From UBA2377 sp964525935 (GTDB lineage: Bacteria > Verrucomicrobiota > Verrucomicrobiia > Opitutales > Opitutaceae), in NCBI GenBank assembly GCA_964525935.1, contig CAZGJZ010000005.1, forward strand, positions 124,001-188,000: a DNA stretch of 64,000 bases, written 5' to 3'. Position numbers and translations under genes: made by a program. Shown here in pieces: positions 25,156-32,654 of this stretch. Under the pieces are notes generated by a model. The model saw only the letters and a program-made list of their open reading frames with translations. It did no database searches and was not told the origin of the DNA. The stretch's first letter is position 1; every line of letters begins with the position of its first letter.

Positions 25156-27333
25156 TCAGCTGACCGTGTCGGCGGATGCTTCCGGGGCGGGCTGCCAGAA
25201 ATAACGGCCGCGGCTTTGTTGGTCGCGGCGGATGAGCCACGCCGCGGCGACGAGCACGATGAGCAGGAGCGCGAGAATCTTCAGGCCGCGGTTGTTGTCC
25301 TTCGGCTTGTAGGGATCCTCGAGCGAGAGCTTGGCGCCGCGCGGGAGCTTGGCGACGTCGGTGAGGGCGGTGCCGAAGGGGATGTTGATGCGGACGCGGC
25401 CATTCACGGCCCAGCCGTTGCCTTCGAGGATGGGGCCGAGCGTGCGCTGGCGGAGCTTGAGCCAGGCGATGATCATGGAAGGCATCGAGATCACCAGCAT
25501 GATGCCGAGGAGCACGAGCGGGTATTGCCAGGGCGCGAGTTGGAAAATGTAGCCGAGGATGAGGGTGAGCGCGCTGATGGCGCCGGAGATGACGACGCCG
25601 ATGGCGGCGACGGCACCGATGTCGAGTTTCTTGGGCTGGGCAGGAGCGGCGGGGACAGCGGTCTTGTCGGCGTTGGCGGTTTTTTCCGCGGCGGCGGCGA
25701 GCTTGCTGTTGGAGTCGGCATCGGCGGCGGCGGCGCGCTTGGCGGCCTGCTCCTCGATCATGCGGACGAATTTCTTGTAGGGCGACCAGAAGGCCTGGCG
25801 GATGCTGACGGGATTATCCACGAGGCTGGTGATGACGGCATCCCAATCGCGCCCGGCGCGGTCGTAGAAAATGCCGCGGCGGCCGACGAAGAGGTAGTCG
25901 CTGTCGCCCTGCGTGAAGCAGGCGGCGAGGTTCATGGACGGCGAGCCGGCGCGCGTGCAGGTGCAGTAGGCGATGTAGACCTTGCTCATCGCGGCGATGG
26001 GGTTGGGCGCATCGACGCGCACGCAGAGCTCGGTGGAGCGGCTGTCGAGGTAGAGCGTGCCGGCCTGGAAGACGGCCCAGCGGTCGGACGAATAAAAGTC
26101 GGTGAAGTTGACGAAATTGTGGAGCAGCGGGCGGAGGTCGCGGAAGTAGCGCACGAGGCGTTCGACGTCGCTGATGGCCTTGAACTCGGGTTCGAGGGCC
26201 TGGTCCTGCGCGAGGAGCGCGGTGAGGACGGCGCGGCCCTGGCCGCTGAGGATGGACTTGGCGCGGGCGAGACCGAGTTTCTCCACGGAGGAGCCGGCCT
26301 TGCCGCCGAGCCAGGTTTCGTAGGCGGCGAAGCGGGCGTTGAGCGCGATCCACTCGGCCTCGGTGAGCGTGGTCTGCGTGCTGCCGAGCACGGGGGTGAC
26401 GACGGCGGAGTAAAGCGTGGCGATGGCACCGGCCCAGGCGGGGTTGAGACCGTCCTTGAGCGGGAGGGAGCGGTTGGCCTCGATGCGCGCGAGGGGAAAA
26501 TCGGCGACCTCGGCGGCGGTGATTTTCAGGTCCTTGGCGGCGATGGCGAGGTATTCGGATTCGCTGCGGTTGAGGGCGGCGATGGCGCGGTGATCGAAGG
26601 CGGCGAGGCGGCCGCGCGCGAAGAAGTCATCAACCTTGGCGCGGACGGCGCGGAGCGCGGCGCAGGCGGCATCGGTGGCGTCGCCGAGGATGGCGATTTC
26701 CTTGGCGCCACTCTGCTCGACCCACGCGATGTAGGCGGTGAGTTCGGCGAAGAATTTGTCGGTCTGCGCGGCGGTGACGCCGAGGGAGCCGGTGCGGTCG
26801 GCAGTGCCGCCGATGCAGGCGATGATGTCCTTGATGAGGGCCTGGGCATCGGCGTCCTCGGTGGCCTCGGGGGGGATGACGCCGTCGCCGTTGACGGCAT
26901 TGGAGGAGAAAATCTTGGCGGTGTCGGCGGCCTCGGTGACGGTGAGGCCGGCGGCGTCTTTTTTGCCGAGGTTGGCGAGGATCTGGCGCGCGGAGGAGAG
27001 CAGGATTTTGCCTTCGGGCGTGGCGTCGTTGATGGCGGCGAGCGGGAGGCCGTCGGCGCCCTGGAGGAGCGAGCCGGCGTCTTTCAGGCGGGCGGCGGCC
27101 CAGCGGATGGCGGTGAGGAGTTCGGGGACGCGGATGCGGCCGTCGCCATCGGTGTCGATGAGGGCGAGGGTTTTTTCGTCGAGCTCGAGGCCTTTGACGG
27201 GACAGCTAAGGGCGACCCAGAGTTTCTGGTCAAGGTGTTCGAGCGCGAGGAGGTCGGCACCGGTCTGCAGGGCGACCTGATCCAGGCCGCCGATACGGAA
27301 GAATTTCCAAGGATGTTGAGTCGAGGTGGACAT
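25156..27333 (-). CDS. Large EF-hand membrane protein of unknown function
   Basis: The 725 residues contain a canonical 12-residue EF-hand loop near 60-71 (DTDGDGRIRVPE, with acidic residues at positions 1, 3, 5 and 12) and a second looser candidate near 150 (NGDGVIPPE). A long helical central region follows with no recognised motif. Two membrane segments lie near 585-635 (IGVVISGAISALTLILGYIF and the next), and a third near 685-700. A Lys/Ala-rich charged stretch precedes the first. ATG 27333 is chosen because the longer frame starts in low-complexity leader. Calcium binding is likely; the role is unknown. Confidence 0.75.
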   Translation of the reverse strand: MSTSTQHPWKFFRIGGLDQVALQTGADLLALEHLDQKLWVALSCPVKGLELDEKTLALIDTDGDGRIRVPELLTAIRWAAARLKDAGSLLQGADGLPLAAINDATPEGKILLSSARQILANLGKKDAAGLTVTEAADTAKIFSSNAVNGDGVIPPEATEDADAQALIKDIIACIGGTADRTGSLGVTAAQTDKFFAELTAYIAWVEQSGAKEIAILGDATDAACAALRAVRAKVDDFFARGRLAAFDHRAIAALNRSESEYLAIAAKDLKITAAEVADFPLARIEANRSLPLKDGLNPAWAGAIATLYSAVVTPVLGSTQTTLTEAEWIALNARFAAYETWLGGKAGSSVEKLGLARAKSILSGQGRAVLTALLAQDQALEPEFKAISDVERLVRYFRDLRPLLHNFVNFTDFYSSDRWAVFQAGTLYLDSRSTELCVRVDAPNPIAAMSKVYIAYCTCTRAGSPSMNLAACFTQGDSDYLFVGRRGIFYDRAGRDWDAVITSLVDNPVSIRQAFWSPYKKFVRMIEEQAAKRAAAADADSNSKLAAAAEKTANADKTAVPAAPAQPKKLDIGAVAAIGVVISGAISALTLILGYIFQLAPWQYPLVLLGIMLVISMPSMIIAWLKLRQRTLGPILEGNGWAVNGRVRINIPFGTALTDVAKLPRGAKLSLEDPYKPKDNNRGLKILALLLIVLVAAAWLIRRDQQSRGRYFWQPAPEASADTVS

Positions 27334-27444
27334 GGGGGAATGATTGACCGGTGAGCCTTGGGCGAAATGGGATTTTAGCAATCCTTGCCCGCCGCCGCCG
27401 AGCCTGGGGCGGGCAACGCCCGAGCAAGGGTCCGTGAGGCTTTT

Positions 27445-27520
27445 ATTGTAGCCGGGATTGTTAATCCCGGGGTTGATTTACTTCGTTTTCGAACCGGGGT
27501 CGGCGCCCCCCGGCTACAAT
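27445..27520. repeat. Cloverleaf-like intergenic repeat
   Basis: The outer arms ATTGTAGCCGGG (27445-27456) and CCCGGCTACAAT (27509-27520) pair perfectly. Inside are CCGGGATT/AATCCCGG (27452-27470, loop GTT) and a CCGGGG/CCCCGG segment. It lies in the 213-bp gap between rlmD and the EF-hand gene. A fragment of the same type is at 37969-37987. Confidence 0.75.
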
Positions 27521-27546
27521 GGAAACTCAAAGCGGGCGCACCCGGA

Positions 27547-28899
27547 TCAGCCGCGACGGAGCGTGATAACGCATTCGAGGTGGCGGGTTTGAGGGAAGAG
27601 GTCGAACGGCTGGACAGCGGTGAGCGTGTAGCCGGCGGCGAGGAAGCTCTTCAGGTCGCGCATCTGCGTGGCGGGGTCGCAGGAAACGTAAACCACGGCG
27701 CGGGGGCCGAAGGCGAAGAGCTGCGCGAGGAAGGATTCGTCGCAGCCCTTGCGCGGCGGGTCGATGATGACGGCGGTGTCGGCGGGGGCGAAGGCCGGGT
27801 CGAGGCCGGCAAAGATCGTGGCGGCATCGCCGGCGGAGAAGGTGGCGTTGGCGATGTGGTTGGCGGCGGCGTTTTCGCGGGCGAAGCGGATGGAGGACTC
27901 GCTCAACTCGATGCCGGCGACGCGTTCAAAGGCGGAGGCGGCGCTGAGCGCGAAGAGTCCGCTGCCGCAGTAGGCATCGACGAGGAACCGCGCGCCGCTG
28001 GCGGCGGCCTGCGTGCGCACGTAGCCGGTGAAGGCAGGCAGGATGAACGGGTTGTTCTGGAAAAAATCGCGGGCGAGGAAGCGGAGACGCAGCGGCTGGG
28101 CCGCTGCGGGTTGAGCGTTGAAGGTTGAAAGTTGAGAGTTCGAGCCATTCTGCGGTGAAGGCTGAGCGATCGTCTCGGTGATGATGGCGTCGTAATCAGT
28201 CGTGACCGCGCCGCTGGCCTCGCGCAGCAGCAGCGTGGCGCCGCGGGTGTAGGTGGTGCGTTGGGCGAGGACGCGCTCACGGGCGGCGGGCAGGCGTTCG
28301 TTGATCGCGTCGGTGGCAATCGGGCAGTGCGGGACGTCGATGATGTCGAAGCGCGTGGCCTGGCGGAGAAAACCGATCGGCATGGAGCCGTCGTGCCGCG
28401 GGGGATTGAAGTGCGGCGTGATCTTCGAGCGGTAGCCGAACTCCTGCGGTGAGCCGATCACGGGCGACACCGGAAAAGTGATGCCGGCCATGTGCTGGAG
28501 GAGTTCTTCCACCTGGCGGCGTTTCCAGGCGAGCTGCTCGGCGTAGGTGAAGTGCTGGTATTGGCAACCGCCGCAGCGACCGAAGAGCGGGCAGCGCGGG
28601 TCGATGCGGTGCGGTGACGGCGTGAGGACGGTGACGAGGTCGGCCTCGGTGAAGTTCTTGTGATTGCGGAAGACGCGGGCGCGGACGCGTTCGCCCGGCA
28701 GCGTGAAGGGGACCATCACGACCCAGCTGGCGGTAGCCGCCGGCTGGGTCGTGGGTTGAGAGTTGAGAGTTGAAAGTTGAGAGTCTGGAAGCACGACGCG
28801 GCCGAGGCCGACGCCCAGGTTGGTGAGCGTGGAGATTTCGAGTTCCAGTTCGTGATGATACGGGAACGGTCGGTCGTTGAATTTTTTTCTTTGGCCCAC
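27547..28899 (-). CDS. rlmD: 23S rRNA m5U methyltransferase RlmD-like, carrying two repeat insertions
   Basis: SAM-dependent (uracil-5-) methyltransferase with an N-terminal TRAM domain. The 4Fe-4S cysteines are CPLFGRCGGC plus a Cys in VPHCPIATD, the SAM region is YCGSGLFALSAA, and the catalytic segment is DPPRKGCDESFL then SCDPATQMRDL, all as in RumA/RlmD. The best start is GTG 28899 (VGQRKKFND), which lies in the arm of an inverted repeat; the frame is open upstream but only through repeat. Two extra peptides interrupt it: one near SQLSTLNSQP in the TRAM domain (28717-28783) and one near SQLSTFNAQP before RLRFLARDFF (28088-28140). Both are heptanucleotide arrays plus a foldback copy. The RlmD/TrmA/RlmC choice is inferred from the cysteines. 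Confidence 0.88.
   Translation of the reverse strand: MGQRKKFNDRPFPYHHELELEISTLTNLGVGLGRVVLPDSQLSTLNSQPTTQPAATASWVVMVPFTLPGERVRARVFRNHKNFTEADLVTVLTPSPHRIDPRCPLFGRCGGCQYQHFTYAEQLAWKRRQVEELLQHMAGITFPVSPVIGSPQEFGYRSKITPHFNPPRHDGSMPIGFLRQATRFDIIDVPHCPIATDAINERLPAARERVLAQRTTYTRGATLLLREASGAVTTDYDAIITETIAQPSPQNGSNSQLSTFNAQPAAAQPLRLRFLARDFFQNNPFILPAFTGYVRTQAAASGARFLVDAYCGSGLFALSAASAFERVAGIELSESSIRFARENAAANHIANATFSAGDAATIFAGLDPAFAPADTAVIIDPPRKGCDESFLAQLFAFGPRAVVYVSCDPATQMRDLKSFLAAGYTLTAVQPFDLFPQTRHLECVITLRRG
28088..28140. repeat. Heptamer array plus foldback hairpin in rlmD (3' site)
   Basis: Heptamers of GGTTGAA/AGTTGAG type fill 28109-28140. Next to them are CGCAGCGGC (28088-28096) and its exact inverted copy GCCGCTGCG (28100-28108) with a 3-base loop. 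In the reading direction of rlmD the order is array, inverted copy, native sequence. Confidence 0.9.
28717..28783. repeat. Heptamer array plus foldback hairpin in rlmD (TRAM domain)
   Basis: The array at 28754-28783 adjoins the arms 28717-28733 (CACGACCCAGCTGGCGG) and 28737-28753, which pair over 17 bp with one mismatch and a TAG loop. The native side encodes SWVV; the inverted copy is read as TTQP. Same order as the other three in-gene sites. Confidence 0.9.
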
Positions 28900-28982
28900 G
28901 GAACACACAGAACACACGGAAGCAGTGGGTAAAAGGAAATTGCTGCCCGGGTTTTCCGTGTATTCCGTGTGTTCCGTGGGCC
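28892..28982. repeat. Nine-base-period inverted repeat forming the whole rlmD/SpoU divergent gap
   Basis: CCCACGGAA, CACACAGAA and CACACGGAA on the left mirror the array ending CCGTGTGTTCCGTGGG on the right. The likely GTG start codons of both divergent genes (28899 minus, 28976 plus) lie in the outer arms, each within GTGGGC. No separate promoter sequence is visible between them. Confidence 0.85.
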
Positions 28983-29791
28983 TACCTCCGGAAAAAATCA
29001 CCAGTCTTCAGAATCCGCGCGTGAAGCAGCTCGTGAAGCTGCGCGACCGGCGTCCGCGCGATGAGGCCGGGGTATTTTTGGTCGAGGGCTACCGGGAGAT
29101 CCGGCGGGCGCTGGAAAAAAACGTGGCGCTCCAGGAGCTGTATTTTTCGCCGGAGTGGTTTCTGGGCGAAAACGAACCCGCGCTGATCGCGCAGGCGGAG
29201 GCGGCCGGCGCGAAGACATTTGAGCTGACGAAGGACGCGTTTGCGAAGGTGGCGTATCGCGAGCGGCCGGATGGCCTGCTGGCGGTGGCGCCGCAGTGGA
29301 AACGGGCGCTGGATGACCTGAAGCTGCCGGCCGCGCCGTTCTTGCTCGTGGTCGAGGCGATTGAGAAGCCGGGTAATCTGGGGACGATTTTGCGCAGCGC
29401 CGATGCCGCGGGCTGCGATGCCGTGATCGTGTGTGATCCGGTGACGGATATTTTTAATCCCAACGTGGTGCGGGCCTCGACGGGCGTGCTGTTTTCCGTG
29501 CCGCTCGTGGTGGCCGAGAGCACGCAAGTGCAAGCGTGGCTGAAGGCGAAGGGCGTGAAGACGGCGGCGACGACGCCGCACACGACGAATATTTACACGC
29601 AGACCGACCTGCGCGGCCCGCTGGCGGTGGTGATGGGCAGCGAGCAGTATGGGCTGAGCGAATTCTGGATGACCCATGCCGACGTGCTCGTGCGCATCCC
29701 GATGGCTGGTCAGGCGGACTCACTCAACGTCGCGATGGCGACGATCATCACGCTGTTCGAGGCGGTGAGGCAGAGAAGCGATAAGCCGTAA
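28976..29791 (+). CDS. SpoU/TrmH-family RNA 2'-O-ribose methyltransferase
   Basis: The 271 residues show an N-terminal substrate-binding domain (LQNPRVKQLVKLRDRRPRDE, FLVEGYREI) and the SPOUT knot motifs EKPGNLGTILRSADAAGCD, VMGSEQYGLSEF and IPMAGQADSLNVAMATIITLFE. It probably methylates rRNA or tRNA ribose. The GTG at 28976 is the first start inside the non-repeat part; the longer frame from 28877 would translate the repeat (PTEHTEHTE) and is unlikely. The stop lies 4 bp from the convergent oleD stop. Confidence 0.9.
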   Translation: MGLPPEKITSLQNPRVKQLVKLRDRRPRDEAGVFLVEGYREIRRALEKNVALQELYFSPEWFLGENEPALIAQAEAAGAKTFELTKDAFAKVAYRERPDGLLAVAPQWKRALDDLKLPAAPFLLVVEAIEKPGNLGTILRSADAAGCDAVIVCDPVTDIFNPNVVRASTGVLFSVPLVVAESTQVQAWLKAKGVKTAATTPHTTNIYTQTDLRGPLAVVMGSEQYGLSEFWMTHADVLVRIPMAGQADSLNVAMATIITLFEAVRQRSDKP

Positions 29792-29794
29792 GCT

Positions 29795-30832
29795 TTAAGT
29801 TCCAAGCTGCCGGAGATGCCCGATCAGCTCGGCAGTGCCGGCGGCCATCGGGATGCGAGGCTGGTAGCCGAGGTCGCGCTTGGCGGCGGTGAGGTTGAAC
29901 CAGTGGTCTTTGGCCAGCTCGGCGGCGATGAAACGGGTCATGGGTGGCTCGGTGCGGACGGGGAGCACGCGCCAGAGGGTTTCGCAGACGGCGCCAATAG
30001 TGGAGGCGGCGGGGAGCGAGAGGCGGCGGGTGATGGGCGGTTCGCCCAGGGCGGTGAGCAGGGCGTTGACCCAGTCCCAGAGCACGATGGGTTCGTCGTT
30101 GGTGATGAAGTAGGCCCGCCCGCTAGCGGGCGGGAGTTGAGAGCTGAGAGATGAGGGTTGAGAGACGGAAAGCAGGGCGTTTTCGGCGAGGAGGTGGGCG
30201 TCGGTGGCGTTTTCGACGTGGACCATGTCGACCTTGTTTTGGCCGGAGCCGATGATGCGGAGGCGGCCGGCGCGGGCGGCGGTGAGCACGCGGGGAACGA
30301 GGTGCGGATCGCCGACGCCCCAGATGAGGTGAGGACGGAGGGCGACGGTGCGGAGCGTGGGGCAGTTGGCGGCGAGGACTTCGCGCTCGGCGATGGCTTT
30401 CGTGAGCGGATACGGGCTCGGGCAGGACGTGGTGAGCGGGAGGGATTCGTCGGCGTTGGCAAGGTCGCGGCCGTTGTAGACGACGCTGGGCGTGCTGGTG
30501 TGGACGAACGCGCGCACGCCGTGGGCGCGGCAGCCGGCGAGGAGTGCGCGGGTGCCGAGGACATTGGTGCGGTAGAAATCGTCGTAGCGACCCCAGACGC
30601 CGACCCGGGCGGCGGTGTGGAAAACGGTCTCGATGCCGGCGCAGGCGGCGGTGACGGCGGCGGCATCGTCGAGCGAGGCGCGGATGAAGCGGACGCCGCG
30701 TTTTTCGAGATCAGGTGCGGGCGTGCGACCGAGGACGGTGACGGGGCGGCCGGCGGCGAGGAGGCGTTCCACGATGCGACGACCGAGGAAGCCGGTGCCG
30801 CCGGTGACTAAAACTGGGGAAGTTGTGCCCAC
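29795..30832 (-). CDS. oleD: OleD-like 2-alkyl-3-ketoalkanoate reductase, with a repeat insertion
   Basis: NADPH-dependent reductase of long-chain olefin synthesis: it reduces the 2-alkyl-3-keto acid made by OleA to the beta-hydroxy acid used by OleC. The 345 residues have VTGGTGFLGRRIVERLL, HTAARVGVWGRYDDF, HTSTPSVVYNGRD, the catalytic YPLTKA, and ALRPHLIWGVGDPHLVPRV, all in the arrangement of OleD proteins. The start is GTG 30832, at the edge of a nine-base repeat. Residues read as SQPSSLSSQLPPAS (30115-30164) are an inserted heptamer array and palindrome just before GRAYFITNDEP. It lies downstream of oleC, same strand. Confidence 0.85.
   Translation of the reverse strand: MGTTSPVLVTGGTGFLGRRIVERLLAAGRPVTVLGRTPAPDLEKRGVRFIRASLDDAAAVTAACAGIETVFHTAARVGVWGRYDDFYRTNVLGTRALLAGCRAHGVRAFVHTSTPSVVYNGRDLANADESLPLTTSCPSPYPLTKAIAEREVLAANCPTLRTVALRPHLIWGVGDPHLVPRVLTAARAGRLRIIGSGQNKVDMVHVENATDAHLLAENALLSVSQPSSLSSQLPPASGRAYFITNDEPIVLWDWVNALLTALGEPPITRRLSLPAASTIGAVCETLWRVLPVRTEPPMTRFIAAELAKDHWFNLTAAKRDLGYQPRIPMAAGTAELIGHLRQLGT
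30115..30164. repeat. Heptamer array plus palindrome in oleD
   Basis: A perfect 20-bp palindrome, CCCGCCCGCTAGCGGGCGGG (30115-30134), is followed on the plus strand by degenerate heptamers (AGTTGAGAGCTGAGAG...) to 30164. The native half of the palindrome encodes the start of SGRAYF. Architecture as in rlmD and oleC. Confidence 0.88.
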
Positions 30833-30855
30833 GGAACACACGGAATACACGGAAT
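30828..30855. repeat. Single-sided nine-base repeat at the oleD start
   Basis: CCCACGGAA, CACACGGAA and TACACGGAA at 9-bp period. The leftmost unit supplies the GTGGGC that includes the oleD GTG start. No inverted partner is adjacent. Confidence 0.75.
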
Positions 30856-30888
30856 GATACCGAGGGAAATGATTTCCGCGGGGCGGGT

Positions 30889-30914
30889 GCCCGGCCAGCG
30901 GCCGGGCCTACACG
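30889..30914. repeat. GGCCCGGCC-type palindromic repeat after oleC
   Basis: GCCCGGCC-AGC-GGCCGGGC forms a perfect hairpin directly downstream of the oleC stop on the minus strand. Related to the copies at 10308 and 37048. Confidence 0.65.
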
Positions 30915-30920
30915 GGCGCG

Positions 30921-32558
30921 TCAGCGTTTCGGGTCGGGCTCGATGCCTTCGGCGGTGGCAGCCCATTGCGCGAGGGTGAGGCGGTGGATCTTGGCGTTGT
31001 GGCGGACGTCGACGGGAAACTTGGGGTGAAAGTAGAACGTTTTGATCGCGGCGGTGTGCGGGTGCTGCAGCGCGAGGAGGCGGAGTTCGCGGGCCAGTTT
31101 GTGCGCGGTGCCGGAGTCGAGGATTTTGGCTTCGACGACGAGAGCCGGTTCCTGGTGGCCGCGTTCGCCGAGGCCGATGAGGGCGCACCGGGTGACGCGG
31201 GGATGGGCGCGGAAGACTTGCTCGCAGGGCTCGGTGTGGAGGGTGGCGGTGCGGGTTTCGACGCGTTCGACCTTGCGGCCACAGAACCAGAGGCGGCCGG
31301 TGTCATCGAAGTAACCGCAGTCGCCCATGCGGTGCCAGATGGACTGGCCGTCGGTGATTTTGGCGGCGGCGGTGGCTTCGGGCAGGGCGTCGTAGATTTT
31401 GGTGACGACGGGGCCGCTCACAATGATTTCGCCGATGTCGCCGACGGGGAGTTCACGTAATTCTGTCTGGGACGTGAGACCGATAATGCGGATGGAAATG
31501 CCGGGAAGCGGGTGGCCGACGCAGGCGCCCTGGGGATTTTCGATCTGGGTTTTTATGTTTTCGATTTCGGAGGAAGAGATCGTGGTGAGCGGGAGGGCTT
31601 CGGTGGCGCCGTAGGGGCTGTGGAGCTGGCCGTTGGGGAGAAAGGAGCGGGAGTTTTCCCAGAGTGCGGCAGGGACGGGTGCGCCGGCGCAGAGGACGCG
31701 GCGGAGGGTCGGAAGCGTGACGTTTTGCGCGACGCAGTGGGCGGAGATTTTGCGCCAGAGCGTGGGCGATCCGAAGGAGTTGGTGACGCCTTCCTGCTGG
31801 ATGGCCTGAATGATTTTTGCCGGGTCAACGGCAGCGGGGCGGCGCGGGTCGATCTCGGGCACGATGGTGGTCATGCCGAGTGCCGGGTTGAAGAGGGCGA
31901 AGATCGGGAGCATCGGCAAATCCACTTCGCCGGGTTGGATACCGTAGGTTTCGCGGATGAGGCGGACCTGCGCCTCGAACATGCCGTGTTCGTAGCAAAC
32001 GCCTTTGGGGGCGCCGGTGGAGCCGGAGGTGAACAGCACGGCGGCTAGATCAGCCGCCGTGCTGTTCACCGGTTGAAAGTTGAAAGTTGAAAGTTGAGAG
32101 CCGGAGAAAAGGCGCGCGGTTGGTGAAGCGGAGGTGCGAACGCGGATTTTGACGCTGCGGAAGGTGGGCCGGAAGAGGTGGCTGACAATTTGCGCGAGGG
32201 GGATGCCGACGAGAGCGCGGGGGCGGGAGCGTTGCACGCAGCGCAGGAAATTTTTCAGGCCCATGCCGGGGTCGATCACAACCGGGACAGCGCCGAGTTT
32301 GAAAAGCGCGAAGGCGGCGGCGATGAGCGGGAGCCCTTGCTTCACCATGAGCAGCGTGCGATCGCCGCGGCGGATGCCGGCGGCGGTGAGGCGGGCGCAC
32401 CACGCGTCGGTCTCGCGATCAAGCTCGGCGAAAGTGAGCGTCAGGTAGTCGATGGCGCCGGCGGAAGTGCGGCCGCGCGGGATTTTCAGGGCGGCGCGGT
32501 CGGGCTGGCGGGCCGCCATGAGCGGCAGGTGGCGCGCGATATTGGCGGAGTCGGGCAC
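30921..32558 (-). CDS. oleC: OleC-like beta-lactone synthetase (AMP-ligase fold), with a repeat insertion
   Basis: Member of the acyl-adenylate ligase superfamily; OleC converts 2-alkyl-3-hydroxy acids to beta-lactones, which OleB decarboxylates to alkenes. The 545 residues have the P-loop FTSGSTGAPKGVCYEH, the OleC-typical PGEVDLPMLPIFALFNPALGMT, YGATEALPLT, GDCGYFDDTGRLWFCGRK and the C-terminal Lys region. The start is a GTG. Just before the P-loop, residues read as SQLSTFNFQPVNSTAAD are an insertion of a heptamer array plus a 19-bp foldback copy (32028-32100). oleD follows; oleA and oleB are not in the window. Confidence 0.87.
   Translation of the reverse strand: MPDSANIARHLPLMAARQPDRAALKIPRGRTSAGAIDYLTLTFAELDRETDAWCARLTAAGIRRGDRTLLMVKQGLPLIAAAFALFKLGAVPVVIDPGMGLKNFLRCVQRSRPRALVGIPLAQIVSHLFRPTFRSVKIRVRTSASPTARLFSGSQLSTFNFQPVNSTAADLAAVLFTSGSTGAPKGVCYEHGMFEAQVRLIRETYGIQPGEVDLPMLPIFALFNPALGMTTIVPEIDPRRPAAVDPAKIIQAIQQEGVTNSFGSPTLWRKISAHCVAQNVTLPTLRRVLCAGAPVPAALWENSRSFLPNGQLHSPYGATEALPLTTISSSEIENIKTQIENPQGACVGHPLPGISIRIIGLTSQTELRELPVGDIGEIIVSGPVVTKIYDALPEATAAAKITDGQSIWHRMGDCGYFDDTGRLWFCGRKVERVETRTATLHTEPCEQVFRAHPRVTRCALIGLGERGHQEPALVVEAKILDSGTAHKLARELRLLALQHPHTAAIKTFYFHPKFPVDVRHNAKIHRLTLAQWAATAEGIEPDPKR
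32028..32100. repeat. Heptamer array plus 19-bp foldback hairpin in oleC
   Basis: The arms GGTGAACAGCACGGCGGCT (32028-32046) and its exact reverse complement (32052-32070) enclose a 5-base loop. Heptamers TTGAAAG follow at 32071-32100. In the oleC direction the order is array, inverted copy (read as VNSTAA), native AAVLFT of the P-loop approach. Confidence 0.93.
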
Positions 32559-32574
32559 GGCGGTGTTTTTCTAT

Positions 32575-32654
32575 TTAACCACGAAGAACTCGAAGGGCAC
32601 GAAGACCGAACCTGATTCCGTTCTCTTCGTGAGCTTGGTGTCCTTCGTGGTTAA
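32575..32654. repeat. Nine-base-period inverted repeat between rnd and oleC
   Basis: TTAACCACGAAG (32575-32586) and CTTCGTGGTTAA (32643-32654) are perfect outer arms, with further 9-bp units inside. The rnd stop codon TAA is the right edge (32651-32653). It separates rnd from oleC on the same strand. Confidence 0.9.

Noticed and set aside
24538..27354. A 938-codon open frame on the plus strand
   Set aside because: It lies antisense to the EF-hand protein and its neighbour, has a biased Gly/Glu/Asp composition typical of the reverse of a GC-rich gene, and shows no motif.
27445..27520. Cloverleaf-like repeat as a tRNA gene
   Set aside because: The arms pair, but there is no anticodon arm, T-loop sequence (GGTTCGA) or CCA end in tRNA order.
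28877..28975. Longer N-terminus of the SpoU gene containing PTEHTEHTE
   Set aside because: This is translation of the intergenic repeat; the same words appear in the opposite and neighbouring frames at other copies.
32071..32100. Heptamer array as a CRISPR or phase-variation tract
   Set aside because: Units are 7 bp without spacers. A change of one unit would break the frame, but arrays are imperfect and in frame in all four genes, so slippage switching is not supported.
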